DNA of 64,000 nt from Streptomyces cinnamoneus (GTDB lineage: Bacteria; Actinomycetota; Actinomycetes; Streptomycetales; Streptomycetaceae). Shown here piece after piece: positions 26,938 through 35,624 of this stretch; the first letter of the stretch is position 1, and each line of letters opens with the position of its first letter. Under the pieces are notes generated by a model. That model was not told where the DNA came from. It ran no database searches and saw nothing but the letters and a program-made list of their open reading frames with translations. The DNA is taken from NCBI RefSeq assembly GCF_002939475.1, contig NZ_PKFQ01000001.1:2294001-2358000 (forward strand), given 5' to 3'. The position numbers and the translations under genes are program-made.

Positions 26938-29900
26938 TCAGTCCTCCGAGGAGGCCGCCGCCTTCTTCGCCGTCTTCTTGGCGGGTGCCTTCTTGGTGGC
27001 GGCCTTCTTGGCCGTCGCCTTCTTGGCGGTGGTCTTCTTCGCCGCCGTCTTCTTCGCCGTGGCGGCCTTCTTCGCCGGTGCCTTCTTGGCGGCCGTCTTA
27101 CGGGCCGTCTTCTTGGCCGGAGCGGCCTCCTCGGCCTCCTCCGTCAGCACGGGCGCGGGCTCCGCCGCGGGCTCGGCAGCAGGCTCGGCAGCGGGCTCCG
27201 CCACCGGCGCGCTGACGACGACCACGGCCGCCTCCTCCGCACCCGCGGGCGCACCCGCCGGGGCGGACGCCTTGCGGGTCGCCCGGCGCCGCGGCCGCGC
27301 CGGAGCGGCGCTCTCCGTGGCGACGACAGCCTCGGCCACCGGCTCCACGGCCTCCGGCTCGGCCGGGGCCGGCGCGGGCTCCGGCTCGGGGGCCGCCTCC
27401 ACCGGGACCGCCGGCACGACGATCTCCGGCTCCACGGCCTCGGCCGCCTTCGGCGAACCCGCCGGAGCGGACACCTTGCGGGTGGCGCGACGGCGCGTAC
27501 GGCCGCCCCGCCGGGAGGCGGCGGCCTCGGCCTCGGCCGGGCTGCCGAACCACTCCTCGTCCCCGCCGACCGACGGCTCGAGCTCGGCCTCGGTGACCGC
27601 GACGGGCTCCAGCTCGGGCGCCTCCGGGGCCTCGTCGACGACCTCTTCGGTGACGGCCTCGGCGGCGGGCTGCGCCTCGACGGCGCCCTTGCCCTTCTTC
27701 TTGCCGCGCTTGCCGCCGCCACCGCCCACGGCGGCCGGCTGGTCCATGTGGACGATCACACCGCGGCCGTTGCAGTGCACGCACTGCTCGGAGAAGGACT
27801 CCAGCAGGCCCTGGCCCACCCGCTTGCGGGTCATCTGGACCAGGCCCAGCGAGGTGACCTCGGCGACCTGGTGCTTCGTGCGGTCCCGGCCCAGGCACTC
27901 CAGCAGGCGCCGCAGCACCAGGTCCCGGTTGGACTCCAGCACCATGTCGATGAAGTCGATCACGATGATGCCGCCGAGGTCGCGCAGCCGCAGCTGACGC
28001 ACGATCTCCTCGGCCGCCTCCAGGTTGTTCCTGGTGACCGTCTCCTCCAGGTTGCCGCCCTGGCCGGTGAACTTGCCGGTGTTGACGTCGACGACGACCA
28101 TCGCCTCGGTCCGGTCGATGACGAGCGAACCGCCGCTCGGCAGCCAGACCTTGCGGTCCAGCGCCTTCATCAGCTGCTCGTCGATCCGGTACGTGGCGAA
28201 GACGTCGACGTCCGACGTCCACTTCTGCAGGCGGTCGGCCAGGTCGGGCGCGACGTGCGAGACGTAGCCGTGGATGGTCTCCCAGGCCTGCTCACCGCTG
28301 ACGATGACCTTCGAGAAGTCCTCGTTGAAGATGTCGCGCACGACGCGGACGGTCATGTCCGGCTCGCCGTACAGCAGGCTCGGCGAGCTCGTCGAGATCT
28401 GCTTCGACTTCTTCTGGATCTCCTCCCACTGCGCCTGAAGCCGCTCCACGTCACGACGCAGCTCGTCCTCGCTGGCGCCCTCGGCGGCGGTGCGCACGAT
28501 CACGCCCGCGTCCTCGGGGACGATCTTCTTGAGGATCTGCTTCAGACGCGCGCGCTCGGTGTCGGGCAGCTTGCGGCTGATGCCGGTCATCGAGCCCTCG
28601 GGCACGTAGACCAGGTAGCGGCCGGGCAGGGAGACCTGGCTGGTGAGCCGGGCGCCCTTGTGGCCGATCGGGTCCTTGGTGACCTGGACGAGCACGGACT
28701 GGCCGGACTTCAGGGCGGTCTCGATGCGGCGCGGGCCGTTGCCCATGCCGAGCGCGTCGAAGTTGACCTCGCCGGCGTAGAGGACGGCGTTGCGGCCCTT
28801 GCCGATGTCGACGAAGGCGGCCTCCATCGACGGCAGCACGTTCTGGACCTTGCCCAGGTAGACGTTGCCGACGTAGCTGGTGGCCTGCTCCTTGTTGACG
28901 AAGTGCTCGACGAGGACGTTGTCCTCCAGCACGCCGATCTGGGTGCGGTCCCCGTGCTGACGCACGACCATCACGCGCTCGACGGCCTCACGGCGCGCCA
29001 GGAACTCGGCCTCGGTGATGATCGGCACCCGGCGGCGGCCCTGCTCGCGACCCTCGCGGCGGCGCTGCTTCTTCGCCTCCATGCGGGTCGAGCCCTTGAT
29101 GGACTGGACCTCGTCGAAGCCGGTGCCCGGCTCCCGCTCCTCGCGCTTGCGCGGCTCGCGGACCTTGACGACCGTGCGCTCCGGCTCGTCGGTGCCCGGC
29201 TCGGTCTCGGCGGTCTCACCGCTGCGGCGGCGACGGCGGCGACGGCGACGGCTGCCGGCCGACGCGGACGCGCCCGCCTCCTCGGCCTCCTCCTCCGCCT
29301 CCTCCTCGGCGGCCTCGGCGGCCTCCTCGGTGTACGACGGCTCCTCCTCGCCGCCCTCGGCCTCGGCGGCCTCGCCCCGGCGGCGGCGACGGCCACCCCG
29401 GCGGCGACGGCGGGACGTGCGCTCGCCCTGGTCCTCGTCCTCCGCCAGGGCGCCCTCGGGCTCCTCCTCGGCGGCCTCGGGCTCCTCTTCGACGGCCTCG
29501 GCGGCGGGCTCCGCCACGATCTCGGCGGGCTCGCCCCGGCGGCGACGACGGCGACGGCCGGCGGCGGGCTGCGCGGCCTCGGCCGCGGGGGCCTCCTCCT
29601 CGCGCTCCTCCTCGGCGACCGTGGCGGCGGCAGCGGCGGCCGCGGCGGTCTCCGGGGTCTGGAACATCGGCTCGGCGAACACCGGCGCCTGGAACACGGC
29701 GGTCGGCGGTCGTACGGCACGACGGCGGCCGCGGCCGCCCTCGGCGGGGGCCGGCTCGGCGGCGGGCGCCTCCGGGGCGGCGGCCTCGGCGGTGCCGGCC
29801 TGGCGGGTGGCCCGGCGACGGCGCGCGGGCTTGGCGGCGGGCGCCTCCTCGGCCCCGCGGGCGATCACGGGAGCGGCCTCGGCGACGGCCTCGGTGGTCT

Positions 29901-31140
29901 CCGCGACGGTCGGCTCGGCGGCCAGCGGCTCACCGGTCGGGGCGCTCACGGCGCGCGTGGCGCGGCGACGGGTGCGGGCCGGCTTGGCGGCGGGGGCCTC
30001 CGGGGCGGCGGCGGGCTCGGCCGCGGCCTCCAGCGCCTCCGCTTCCTCGGCCTCGACGGGCTCGGTCACCGGCTCGGCGGCCTGCGGCGCACCAGCGGGG
30101 GCCGACGCACGGCGGGTGGCACGGCGACGCGCACGGACCGGCGCAGCGGCCTCGGCGGGCTCGGCGGCGGCCTCGGGGGCCTCCACTTCCTCCTCCTCAG
30201 CGGCGGCGAGCGGCTCGGCGGCCTGCGGCGCACCAGCGGGAGCCGACGCACGGCGGGTGGCACGGCGACGCGCACGGACCGGCGCGGCGGCCTCGGCGGC
30301 CTCGGCGGCGGCCTCGGGGGCCTCCACTTCCTCCTCCTCAGCGGCGGCGAGCGGCTCGGCGGCCTGCGGCGCACCGGCGGGGGCCGACGCACGGCGGGTG
30401 GCACGGCGACGCGCACGGACCGGCGCGGCGGCCTCGGCGGGCTCGGCGGCAGCCTCGGGGGCCTCCACTTCCTCCTCCTCAGCGGCGGCGAGCGGCTCGG
30501 CGGCCTGCGGCGCACCAGCGGGAGCCGACGCACGGCGGGTGGCACGGCGACGCGCACGGACCGGCGCGGCGGCTTCCGCCGGGGCCTCGGCGGCCTCGGC
30601 CGGCTCGACGGCGGCCTCCACGGCCTCATCGGCGGCGGTGACCTGCGGGGCGCCCGCGGGGGCGGTGGCCTTGCGGGTGGCGCGGCGGCGCGGGGTGGTG
30701 GGGGCGGCGGCCTCGGCGGCGGCCTCCACGGTCTCCTCGGCGGCCTGCGGGGCGCCCGCCGGGGCGGTGGCCTTGCGGGTGGCGCGGCGACGGGGGCGGG
30801 CGGGCGTCTCGGCCGCGGCCTCGGCGGCCGGCTCGGCGCCGGTTTCGGCGGCCTCCGCCTGCGCCGGGGCGGCGGCAGCGGTCTTGCGGGTGGCCCGGCG
30901 GCGCGGCCGTGCGGGCGTCTCGGATGCGGCCGGGGTCTCGGCGGAGGCCTCGGCGTCCGGAGCGGCTACGGGCTCGGCGGCCTCGGCCGCCGCTCCCGCG
31001 CCACCGGCGGGCGGACCCGCCGGACGGGACGCCGCACGGCGGCGGCGCCTCGGCGGCAGGGTGTCGCTCGGCGAATTGTCGTTGTTGCCGGGAACGCTCT
31101 GCGCGGCCCCCGGCTCCGTGGGCTCAATGGATTCGAGCAT
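26938..31140 (-). CDS. rne: Ribonuclease E/G with long low-complexity arms
   Basis: A 1400-residue endoribonuclease that starts decay and processing of mRNA and rRNA. The catalytic core is central: S1-type segment GNVYLGKVQNVLPSMEAAFV (about 755), the active-site strings VVVDVNTGKFTG (about 1017) and IIVIDFIDM (about 1060), and the zinc-link CVHCNGRG (about 1118). The N-terminal 700 residues are Ala/Glu/Arg-rich and include four near-identical 47-residue repeats. A related ARRRATRKxSAPAG motif recurs in both arms. The last 60 residues are a histone-H1-like Lys/Ala tail. The arms probably scaffold other decay enzymes. Confidence 0.95.
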   Translation of the reverse strand: MLESIEPTEPGAAQSVPGNNDNSPSDTLPPRRRRRAASRPAGPPAGGAGAAAEAAEPVAAPDAEASAETPAASETPARPRRRATRKTAAAAPAQAEAAETGAEPAAEAAAETPARPRRRATRKATAPAGAPQAAEETVEAAAEAAAPTTPRRRATRKATAPAGAPQVTAADEAVEAAVEPAEAAEAPAEAAAPVRARRRATRRASAPAGAPQAAEPLAAAEEEEVEAPEAAAEPAEAAAPVRARRRATRRASAPAGAPQAAEPLAAAEEEEVEAPEAAAEAAEAAAPVRARRRATRRASAPAGAPQAAEPLAAAEEEEVEAPEAAAEPAEAAAPVRARRRATRRASAPAGAPQAAEPVTEPVEAEEAEALEAAAEPAAAPEAPAAKPARTRRRATRAVSAPTGEPLAAEPTVAETTEAVAEAAPVIARGAEEAPAAKPARRRRATRQAGTAEAAAPEAPAAEPAPAEGGRGRRRAVRPPTAVFQAPVFAEPMFQTPETAAAAAAAATVAEEEREEEAPAAEAAQPAAGRRRRRRRGEPAEIVAEPAAEAVEEEPEAAEEEPEGALAEDEDQGERTSRRRRRGGRRRRRGEAAEAEGGEEEPSYTEEAAEAAEEEAEEEAEEAGASASAGSRRRRRRRRRSGETAETEPGTDEPERTVVKVREPRKREEREPGTGFDEVQSIKGSTRMEAKKQRRREGREQGRRRVPIITEAEFLARREAVERVMVVRQHGDRTQIGVLEDNVLVEHFVNKEQATSYVGNVYLGKVQNVLPSMEAAFVDIGKGRNAVLYAGEVNFDALGMGNGPRRIETALKSGQSVLVQVTKDPIGHKGARLTSQVSLPGRYLVYVPEGSMTGISRKLPDTERARLKQILKKIVPEDAGVIVRTAAEGASEDELRRDVERLQAQWEEIQKKSKQISTSSPSLLYGEPDMTVRVVRDIFNEDFSKVIVSGEQAWETIHGYVSHVAPDLADRLQKWTSDVDVFATYRIDEQLMKALDRKVWLPSGGSLVIDRTEAMVVVDVNTGKFTGQGGNLEETVTRNNLEAAEEIVRQLRLRDLGGIIVIDFIDMVLESNRDLVLRRLLECLGRDRTKHQVAEVTSLGLVQMTRKRVGQGLLESFSEQCVHCNGRGVIVHMDQPAAVGGGGGKRGKKKGKGAVEAQPAAEAVTEEVVDEAPEAPELEPVAVTEAELEPSVGGDEEWFGSPAEAEAAASRRGGRTRRRATRKVSAPAGSPKAAEAVEPEIVVPAVPVEAAPEPEPAPAPAEPEAVEPVAEAVVATESAAPARPRRRATRKASAPAGAPAGAEEAAVVVVSAPVAEPAAEPAAEPAAEPAPVLTEEAEEAAPAKKTARKTAAKKAPAKKAATAKKTAAKKTTAKKATAKKAATKKAPAKKTAKKAAASSED
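30071..30573. repeat. 141-bp tandem repeat, about 3.6 copies, inside rne
   Basis: The marker GGCGGGTGGC recurs at 30111, 30252, 30393 and 30534, exactly 141 bases apart. The units are nearly identical and encode a 47-residue block with one basic patch (VRARRRATRR), a SAPAGAPQAAEP linker and an acidic patch (EEEEVEAPE). Exact in-frame periodicity suggests recent expansion. Confidence 0.95.
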
Positions 31141-31362
31141 GCGGGCGGTTCTCCCGTCACGCTCCCGGGCGCCGCGCCGGTTCCGGCCCGTCGGCCCGCG
31201 TGATGAGCGCGGTACCGCCGTCCGGGGCGCGGTCGCCGCACGGGAGCTGTCGTCTCGCTCGCCGGGTCCGGTTATCTACGGCACCGGCGAAAGTCTCCTG
31301 GTCAGTGCGCCTGCCGGACCGGGTGGCTCCCAGGTGGCGCGGCGGCGCTTCGACGGCCGTCC

Positions 31363-32184
31363 TTACGCGGAACCTTCCGGCACCTGCTGCGCGGCACTCG
31401 GCCCGGCGGCCGTGGTAGAAGCGGCCGGGGCGGCGTCGCGGTCGGGCGCGAGCGGATCGGTCACCGTGCCGGTCTCATCGTCGAGCAGCCCCTGCGCCAG
31501 CCTGGTCACCGCAGCGGGGACCGGCGGCGCCAGGTCGGCCGTGGCGCGGAGACCGGACAGGACGTCGTCGGGTCGAACGGCAGGTGTCGAATGCCGAACA
31601 ACCAGCCGCAGTATCGCACAGGCACCGTCGCCGGGCCTATCGGCCGGAGCAGCGAGCGCCTCGAGTCGGGTCACCGCGCCACGCGCGTCGAAGGTTCGCA
31701 ACCCGTTTTTCGTCCGGCGCTGGACCTCGACCGTCTCCGCCGCCATGAACGCCGCGACGGCCTTCTCGGCGTCCTTGAGCTCGACGCCCTCCAGCCGCAG
31801 CTCCCACACGGAGGCCTGCAGCCGATCGGCGAACGAGGAGGTATGGGCCTCCACGGCGTCCGTGATGTCGAGCCCGTCGGGCAGCGACTCGTCGAGGAGA
31901 TCCCGCAGCACTGCGGGGTCGCGGGCCTCGGCGAGCTGGATCTCCAGATACTCGGCCTCGCTGCCCGTGCCGGTGGGTGCGGCATTGGCGTACGACACCT
32001 TCGGGTGCGGGGTGAAGCCCGCCGAGTACGCCATGGGTACCTCGGCGCGGCGCAGGGCCCGCTCGAAGGCGCGCTGGAAATCGCGGTGGCTGGTGAACCG
32101 GAGGCGGCCGCGCTTGGTGTAACGCAGACGGATGCGCTGCACCGCGGGTGCGGGCGGCGGGCCTTCGGGCTGTCGCTTGCCCAG
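31363..32184 (-). CDS. TIGR03936 family radical-SAM-associated protein, probable CTG start
   Basis: A 273-residue protein of the DUF2344/TIGR03936 family: RIRLRYTKRGRLRFTSHRD, AYSAGFTPHPKVSYANA and GTGSEAEYLEI near the N-terminus, and a Pro/Ala-rich tail. It normally sits next to, or fused to, a TIGR03960 radical SAM protein; here that gene lies 5.3 kb upstream (37544-39493). An in-frame stop (32191-32193) precedes CTG at 32184, and GAGGG lies 11 bases before it. The next start is GTG at 32142, which has no ribosome-binding site, so CTG is preferred. The biochemical role is not established. Confidence 0.82.
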   Translation of the reverse strand: MGKRQPEGPPPAPAVQRIRLRYTKRGRLRFTSHRDFQRAFERALRRAEVPMAYSAGFTPHPKVSYANAAPTGTGSEAEYLEIQLAEARDPAVLRDLLDESLPDGLDITDAVEAHTSSFADRLQASVWELRLEGVELKDAEKAVAAFMAAETVEVQRRTKNGLRTFDARGAVTRLEALAAPADRPGDGACAILRLVVRHSTPAVRPDDVLSGLRATADLAPPVPAAVTRLAQGLLDDETGTVTDPLAPDRDAAPAASTTAAGPSAAQQVPEGSA

Positions 32185-32235
32185 TGTCTTTCAGTCCCTC
32201 GTGAGTGCGGTCATTCTGCTACCTAGAGTACGTGC

Positions 32236-32270
32236 AACGAGGGCCCTGCCGATCCGGCAGGGCCCTCGTT
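32236..32270. terminator. 15-bp perfect terminator stem
   Basis: Arms 32236-32250 and 32256-32270 around a 5-base loop. It marks the 3' end of the HTTM/DUF5819 unit and insulates the downstream gene starting at 32184. Confidence 0.8.
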
Positions 32271-32377
32271 GGAACGCTTGTCAATCTGGGTCCACGTACC
32301 CGCTCGCGGCCTTGTGAACCCTGCCTCCATTCTCACGTGGGTGAGAGGCGCACAGGATGACGCTCCCCCACAGTCCG

Positions 32378-33535
32378 CTATTCCTGCTGATCGGGGACCT
32401 TTTCCTGAGCGTGGCGAGCCGCCACCGGAGCACCGGCCCGCGGCGGGACGAGGCTTCCGGTGCGTGCCCGGGGCACCGTCGCCTCGCCGGCGGGCCGTGA
32501 CAGGCGCGCACGCCAGGCCCGCTGGAGGAACTGGAAGAAGCGGTCGGGCAGGAACACGGTGTCGGCAATGATCATCGCACCGGAGAACACCGGGAGCCCC
32601 AGCATGACGGCGATCGCGACGTGCATGCCGATCAACAGGACGAGAACGACGTATTTGGCCCTGCTGAACAGGGCGAACGGGCAGGCCACCTGGACCAGCA
32701 CGGTGAGGTAACCGACGACGGCCATGAGGAGCTGGTGGCTGTCGGCCAGATGGGAGAGCCCGGGCCAGGGGCGGAACAGGTCGAGATTCAGCACATAGTG
32801 CAGCGCGGTGCCGTCGCGCCACGTGCCTCCCTGCACCTTGTACAGACCGGCGCATCCGTACAGGATGCAGACCTGGGCCGCGATGACGAACATCCCGCAG
32901 TTGTGCAGCAGGACACTCAGCTGCCCCCGGACCAACACGTCCTGCTGCCGGGCGGGCAGCCAACTCGACCGTTGGTGTCCGCGCCCGTCCGCGCGAGCGC
33001 GGAGCCGCTTTCTGCGGGCGTCGAGGGACCAGCGCCGGCCACACGCGGTGAACATGAGGTACAGGGCCATCAGGACGATGAGGTTGTCCCCTCCGTCCGT
33101 GATGAAGATGTTCCTGCCGTGAAAGGAGGTCACCACGACGGCGAACAGCACGGACAGCACCCGGGTGCGCCACCCCAGCATGAACAACGCGCACGTGACG
33201 AGAGCCAGTCCGTAGCAGGTCTCGAAGTACACGGGCCGGTCGGACAGGGGCAGAAAGGTGAACCAGCCGGTCTGAGCGGTCAGTTCTCGCGAGAGGTCCG
33301 GAGTCCAGGGCGAACCGGGTCCCCAGATCTCGTCTCGGTGGGGGAACTCACGCAGAAGGAAGACCAAATACAGCAGCCCATATCCCATGCGCAGCACTGC
33401 CGCCGCGTGGAGTGAGACCGCTCGTTCGGTCAGAAAGGCGAACGCCCTGGTCACAGGGTCGGGGTGCCGAGACGCGGCGCTCGGCGGCGGGCTGTCCGGC
33501 CAGGCGTCGGCGCCGGTCGTCCGGTCAGTTGTCAT
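32378..33535 (-). CDS. HTTM domain membrane protein (vitamin-K-dependent gamma-carboxylase superfamily)
   Basis: A 385-residue polytopic protein with about seven hydrophobic segments: residues 41-61, 103-120, 124-138, 150-165, 208-230, 260-283 and 288-308. The HTTM signature is YGCAGLYKVQGGTWRDGTAL; Lys233 in it aligns by eye with the catalytic-base Lys218 of human gamma-glutamyl carboxylase (AGVKKLDADWVEG). A second typical segment is FITDGGDNLIVLMALYLMF. The ATG overlaps the end of the DUF5819 gene by 11 bases, so the two are coupled. Upstream on the same strand are two secreted His/Asp/Glu-rich proteins, plausible substrates. Carboxylase activity is inference; most bacterial HTTM proteins are uncharacterised. 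Confidence 0.85.
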   Translation of the reverse strand: MTTDRTTGADAWPDSPPPSAASRHPDPVTRAFAFLTERAVSLHAAAVLRMGYGLLYLVFLLREFPHRDEIWGPGSPWTPDLSRELTAQTGWFTFLPLSDRPVYFETCYGLALVTCALFMLGWRTRVLSVLFAVVVTSFHGRNIFITDGGDNLIVLMALYLMFTACGRRWSLDARRKRLRARADGRGHQRSSWLPARQQDVLVRGQLSVLLHNCGMFVIAAQVCILYGCAGLYKVQGGTWRDGTALHYVLNLDLFRPWPGLSHLADSHQLLMAVVGYLTVLVQVACPFALFSRAKYVVLVLLIGMHVAIAVMLGLPVFSGAMIIADTVFLPDRFFQFLQRAWRARLSRPAGEATVPRARTGSLVPPRAGAPVAARHAQEKVPDQQE

Positions 33536-34283
33536 GGGATGTCACCTGCCACCACGGGAGGTACCTGGAGTCGGAGGGAGGTTGCGGGGAGCGGCTGCCG
33601 TCGGCCCTCCGCGCCGGCGACGCGATCGGGGTGGTGATGACGCGCAGCTGGATCGCGTCAAAGGAGCGGTGGCTGCGGGCTGCGCGTTGTGCGGCGATGT
33701 TGAGCAGATATCTCTGGATGATCCTGGCCCGATCCGACTCGGACTGGTCCCTGGTCCCGTGCGAGTCGAGGTAGGCGGACCAGGCCCGTCGCAGCATGTT
33801 CTGGTTGATGTGACTGGGGAAGGCGTTGTGCCGCACGGCAGAGGCGTCGACGGCGCTCAGATCGATCCAGCCGCTCACCTGCCGGGCGCCATCGGGCGCC
33901 ATCGTCGCAGTCCGGGCCAGGACCCTCCGCCGAGCACCCTCCGGATCGGGGGCGAACAGCCGCCAGTTCTGTTCGAAGTAGGGATAGACCCACGTGCTGA
34001 TCCTCCCCTCGTACCGCTGGGAGACAGTGTTGGGAGGCGCGACGGACAAGAACACCATGCACACGTGCACCATGACCGTCGCGACGCACACGGCGGCCGC
34101 GAAGGCGATCACCAACCCCGCCGGTCTCGACATCGGCACGGGCGAGGCCGGCCCTTCGCAACCGGTTTCCTCCACGTCCGCCGCGGCGGGCCTGGTAGCG
34201 GTTATGGGCAGCTTGGGAACCACCCCTTCATCCTTTACCGGCACACTGCCATTCCCCGCGCGGTTGTAGTCGGTGCTGCTCAT
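33525..34283 (-). CDS. DUF5819 family membrane-anchored protein
   Basis: A 252-residue protein. The N-terminal 60 residues are polar, then comes one membrane helix (PAGLVIAFAAAVCVATVMVH). The extracytoplasmic domain carries the family hallmark SVAPPNTVSQRYEGRIS followed by WVYPYFEQNWRLFAPDPEG. DUF5819 genes commonly neighbour HTTM genes in actinobacteria, as here, where the 3' end overlaps the HTTM start by 11 bases. I chose ATG 34283, with GAGGA 4 bases upstream, over a start at 34385, whose extra residues read through the hairpin ending the gene before it. Function unknown. Confidence 0.82.
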   Translation of the reverse strand: MSSTDYNRAGNGSVPVKDEGVVPKLPITATRPAAADVEETGCEGPASPVPMSRPAGLVIAFAAAVCVATVMVHVCMVFLSVAPPNTVSQRYEGRISTWVYPYFEQNWRLFAPDPEGARRRVLARTATMAPDGARQVSGWIDLSAVDASAVRHNAFPSHINQNMLRRAWSAYLDSHGTRDQSESDRARIIQRYLLNIAAQRAARSHRSFDAIQLRVITTPIASPARRADGSRSPQPPSDSRYLPWWQVTSHDN

Positions 34284-34403
34284 CCCGTCCTCTTTGTCGC
34301 TTGGCCCGCGGTGCCCGCCGACCACAACGGTCCGCCCGTCCGCCCCGGGCGCGGTGGACGCCGCCCGGGGCATCGGGAAATACATCGTGCGATTCCGCCC
34401 GCC

Positions 34404-34437
34404 GGGCGCGGTCTGCGAACTGCGCGAGACCGCGCCC
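34404..34437 (-). terminator. Hairpin after the His/Gly/Cys-rich gene
   Basis: Perfect 10-bp arms (34404-34413 with 34428-34437), no U-tract. The surrounding 120 bases (about 34330-34440) are clearly similar to 35478-35592, which follows the paralogous gene. Confidence 0.65.
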
Positions 34438-34469
34438 TCACAAGCTGCCGAACGCGGATGCCCGCGATG

Positions 34470-35156
34470 TCACCAACCGTGTCGGTCGTCGTGCCCGCAC
34501 TCGGAGTGGTGCCCGCCGCATTCGTGGCCGCCGTGCCCGCCGTGCCCGCCGTGCCGGCCGCATTCGTGCCCGCCGCATTCGTGGCCGCCGTGGCCGCCGT
34601 GGCCGCCGTGCCCGCCGTGCCGGCCGCATTCGTGCCCGCCGCATTCGTGGCCGCCGTGGCCGCCGTGCCCGCCGTGCCGGCCGCATTCGCGCCCGCCACA
34701 TTCGTGGCCGCCACACCCGCCGTGCCCGTGCCCACCGTCGTGCCAACGGTCACACGGCCCGAAGTCCCGGTCGTGGCCGCGCCCATGACCGCAGTAATCG
34801 TGGTCGCAACGGTCACACCCGTGACCATGCTGCCCATGCCAGCAAGAGCCGCCGCCTGTGGTGCTCGTGCCCGAGCCGCCGGTCACCGTGGCGGTGCTCC
34901 TGGGGGCGAGGAGGCTCCCGGCGGTCGAACCGGCGAGAAGGCCGAAATGGCCGCCCGTCAGCCCAACAACGCCCCCCGACGTCAGTCCCAGGGTGACATT
35001 CGTGACCGGGATGACCGGCGGAATGGTCAGGTCGATCGCATTCGCACTGGTCGGCATCAGCACCATCCCCGCAGCGCCGAGTACCGCCGTGAGGACCGCT
35101 GCGGCCCAAGCGGTAAATCTGCGCCAATGAGGCGCGCAAGGAATGTTCGATTTCAT
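34470..35156 (-). CDS. Secreted His/Gly/Cys-rich repeat protein
   Basis: A 228-residue protein. The signal peptide (MKSNIPCAPHWRRF, then TAWAAAVLTAVLGAAGMVL, cut near SANA) is followed by a short hydrophobic/Gly region (IDLTIPPVIPVTNVTLGL onward). From about residue 90 the tail consists of GGH, ECGGHECGRH and GHGGHGGH units with HxxC and CxxxxC spacing, suggesting transition-metal binding. Signal peptide, upstream region and tail resemble the gene upstream (35625-37121), which additionally has a DUF3494 domain. The SD GAAGGAG sits 12 bases before the chosen ATG; a TTG at 35177 lies in it. The antisense frame is also open, but only this strand gives a signal peptide. Function unknown. Confidence 0.78.
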   Translation of the reverse strand: MKSNIPCAPHWRRFTAWAAAVLTAVLGAAGMVLMPTSANAIDLTIPPVIPVTNVTLGLTSGGVVGLTGGHFGLLAGSTAGSLLAPRSTATVTGGSGTSTTGGGSCWHGQHGHGCDRCDHDYCGHGRGHDRDFGPCDRWHDGGHGHGGCGGHECGGRECGRHGGHGGHGGHECGGHECGRHGGHGGHGGHGGHECGGHECGRHGGHGGHGGHECGGHHSECGHDDRHGW

Positions 35157-35560
35157 CGAGGTGCCCAACTCCTTCAAGGGTTCGGTGAATCCTGTACAGG
35201 CGGCCTAAGGCGCTTACTCTGAAAGCACACAAGGAATTCCGTCTCGGAGAGAAAACCTCTTGTCTTTCAGTTCTGCCGAACGGAGACCAAGCGCTTCGAA
35301 TAAGCCCAGGGAATAGTAGACACGGTTGAAGAAACCGGACCCTTGCAAAGGAGTGGAGCATCCGAGTGATTTTCAAGGAGAAGCGTCTGTCACGGAAACT
35401 GTCGCGTGGGCTCGCGTGGTGAACTCATGGATTCGGCCCATTCGCCACGCGCCGCCCGAGGCCCTGACGGCGTCCGCGCCGGGCGCGGTGCACGTCGCCC
35501 GCGGCGGCGGCAAGTACGTCGTTTCTCGTCGGGAAATACGCCGTGCGGTCCGCCCGCCCG
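35157..35560. other. Intergenic region upstream of the His/Gly/Cys-rich gene
   Basis: About 400 bases with no credible gene and visibly lower GC than the surroundings. It contains the promoter and leader of the gene starting at 35156. The block at 35161-35240 resembles 37125-37206, and the box at 35346-35368 resembles 37304-37325, each at about the same distance (190-195 bases) from its start codon. A GTTC-TGCC-GAAC inverted repeat occurs near 35268-35279. Confidence 0.7.
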
Positions 35561-35590
35561 GCGCGGCCCGCGAGCTCCGCGGGACCGCGC
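35561..35590 (-). terminator. Hairpin after the DUF3494/His-rich gene
   Basis: 12-bp arms with a single bulged base and a 5-base loop, 35 bases past the stop codon; no U-tract. Similar in sequence and place to the hairpin at 34404-34437. Confidence 0.6.
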
Positions 35591-35624
35591 CATGGCGGAC
35601 TACCTCATACGGACCTGCACGACG

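Noticed and set aside
30071..30573. 141-bp repeats as a non-coding satellite or CRISPR-like array
   Set aside because: The period is a multiple of three, the reading frame of RNase E continues through all units, and there are no unique spacers.
26887..31203. 1438-codon plus-strand frame rich in Gly, Leu and Arg
   Set aside because: Complement of RNase E; high-GC antisense frames stay open by chance, and the minus strand has all catalytic motifs.
33387..35222. Long plus-strand open frame with AVPAVPAAFVPAAFV-type repeats
   Set aside because: It is antisense to the His/Gly/Cys-rich gene and the DUF5819 gene. It has no signal peptide or domain, and its repeats are the complement of GGHECGGHECG codons.
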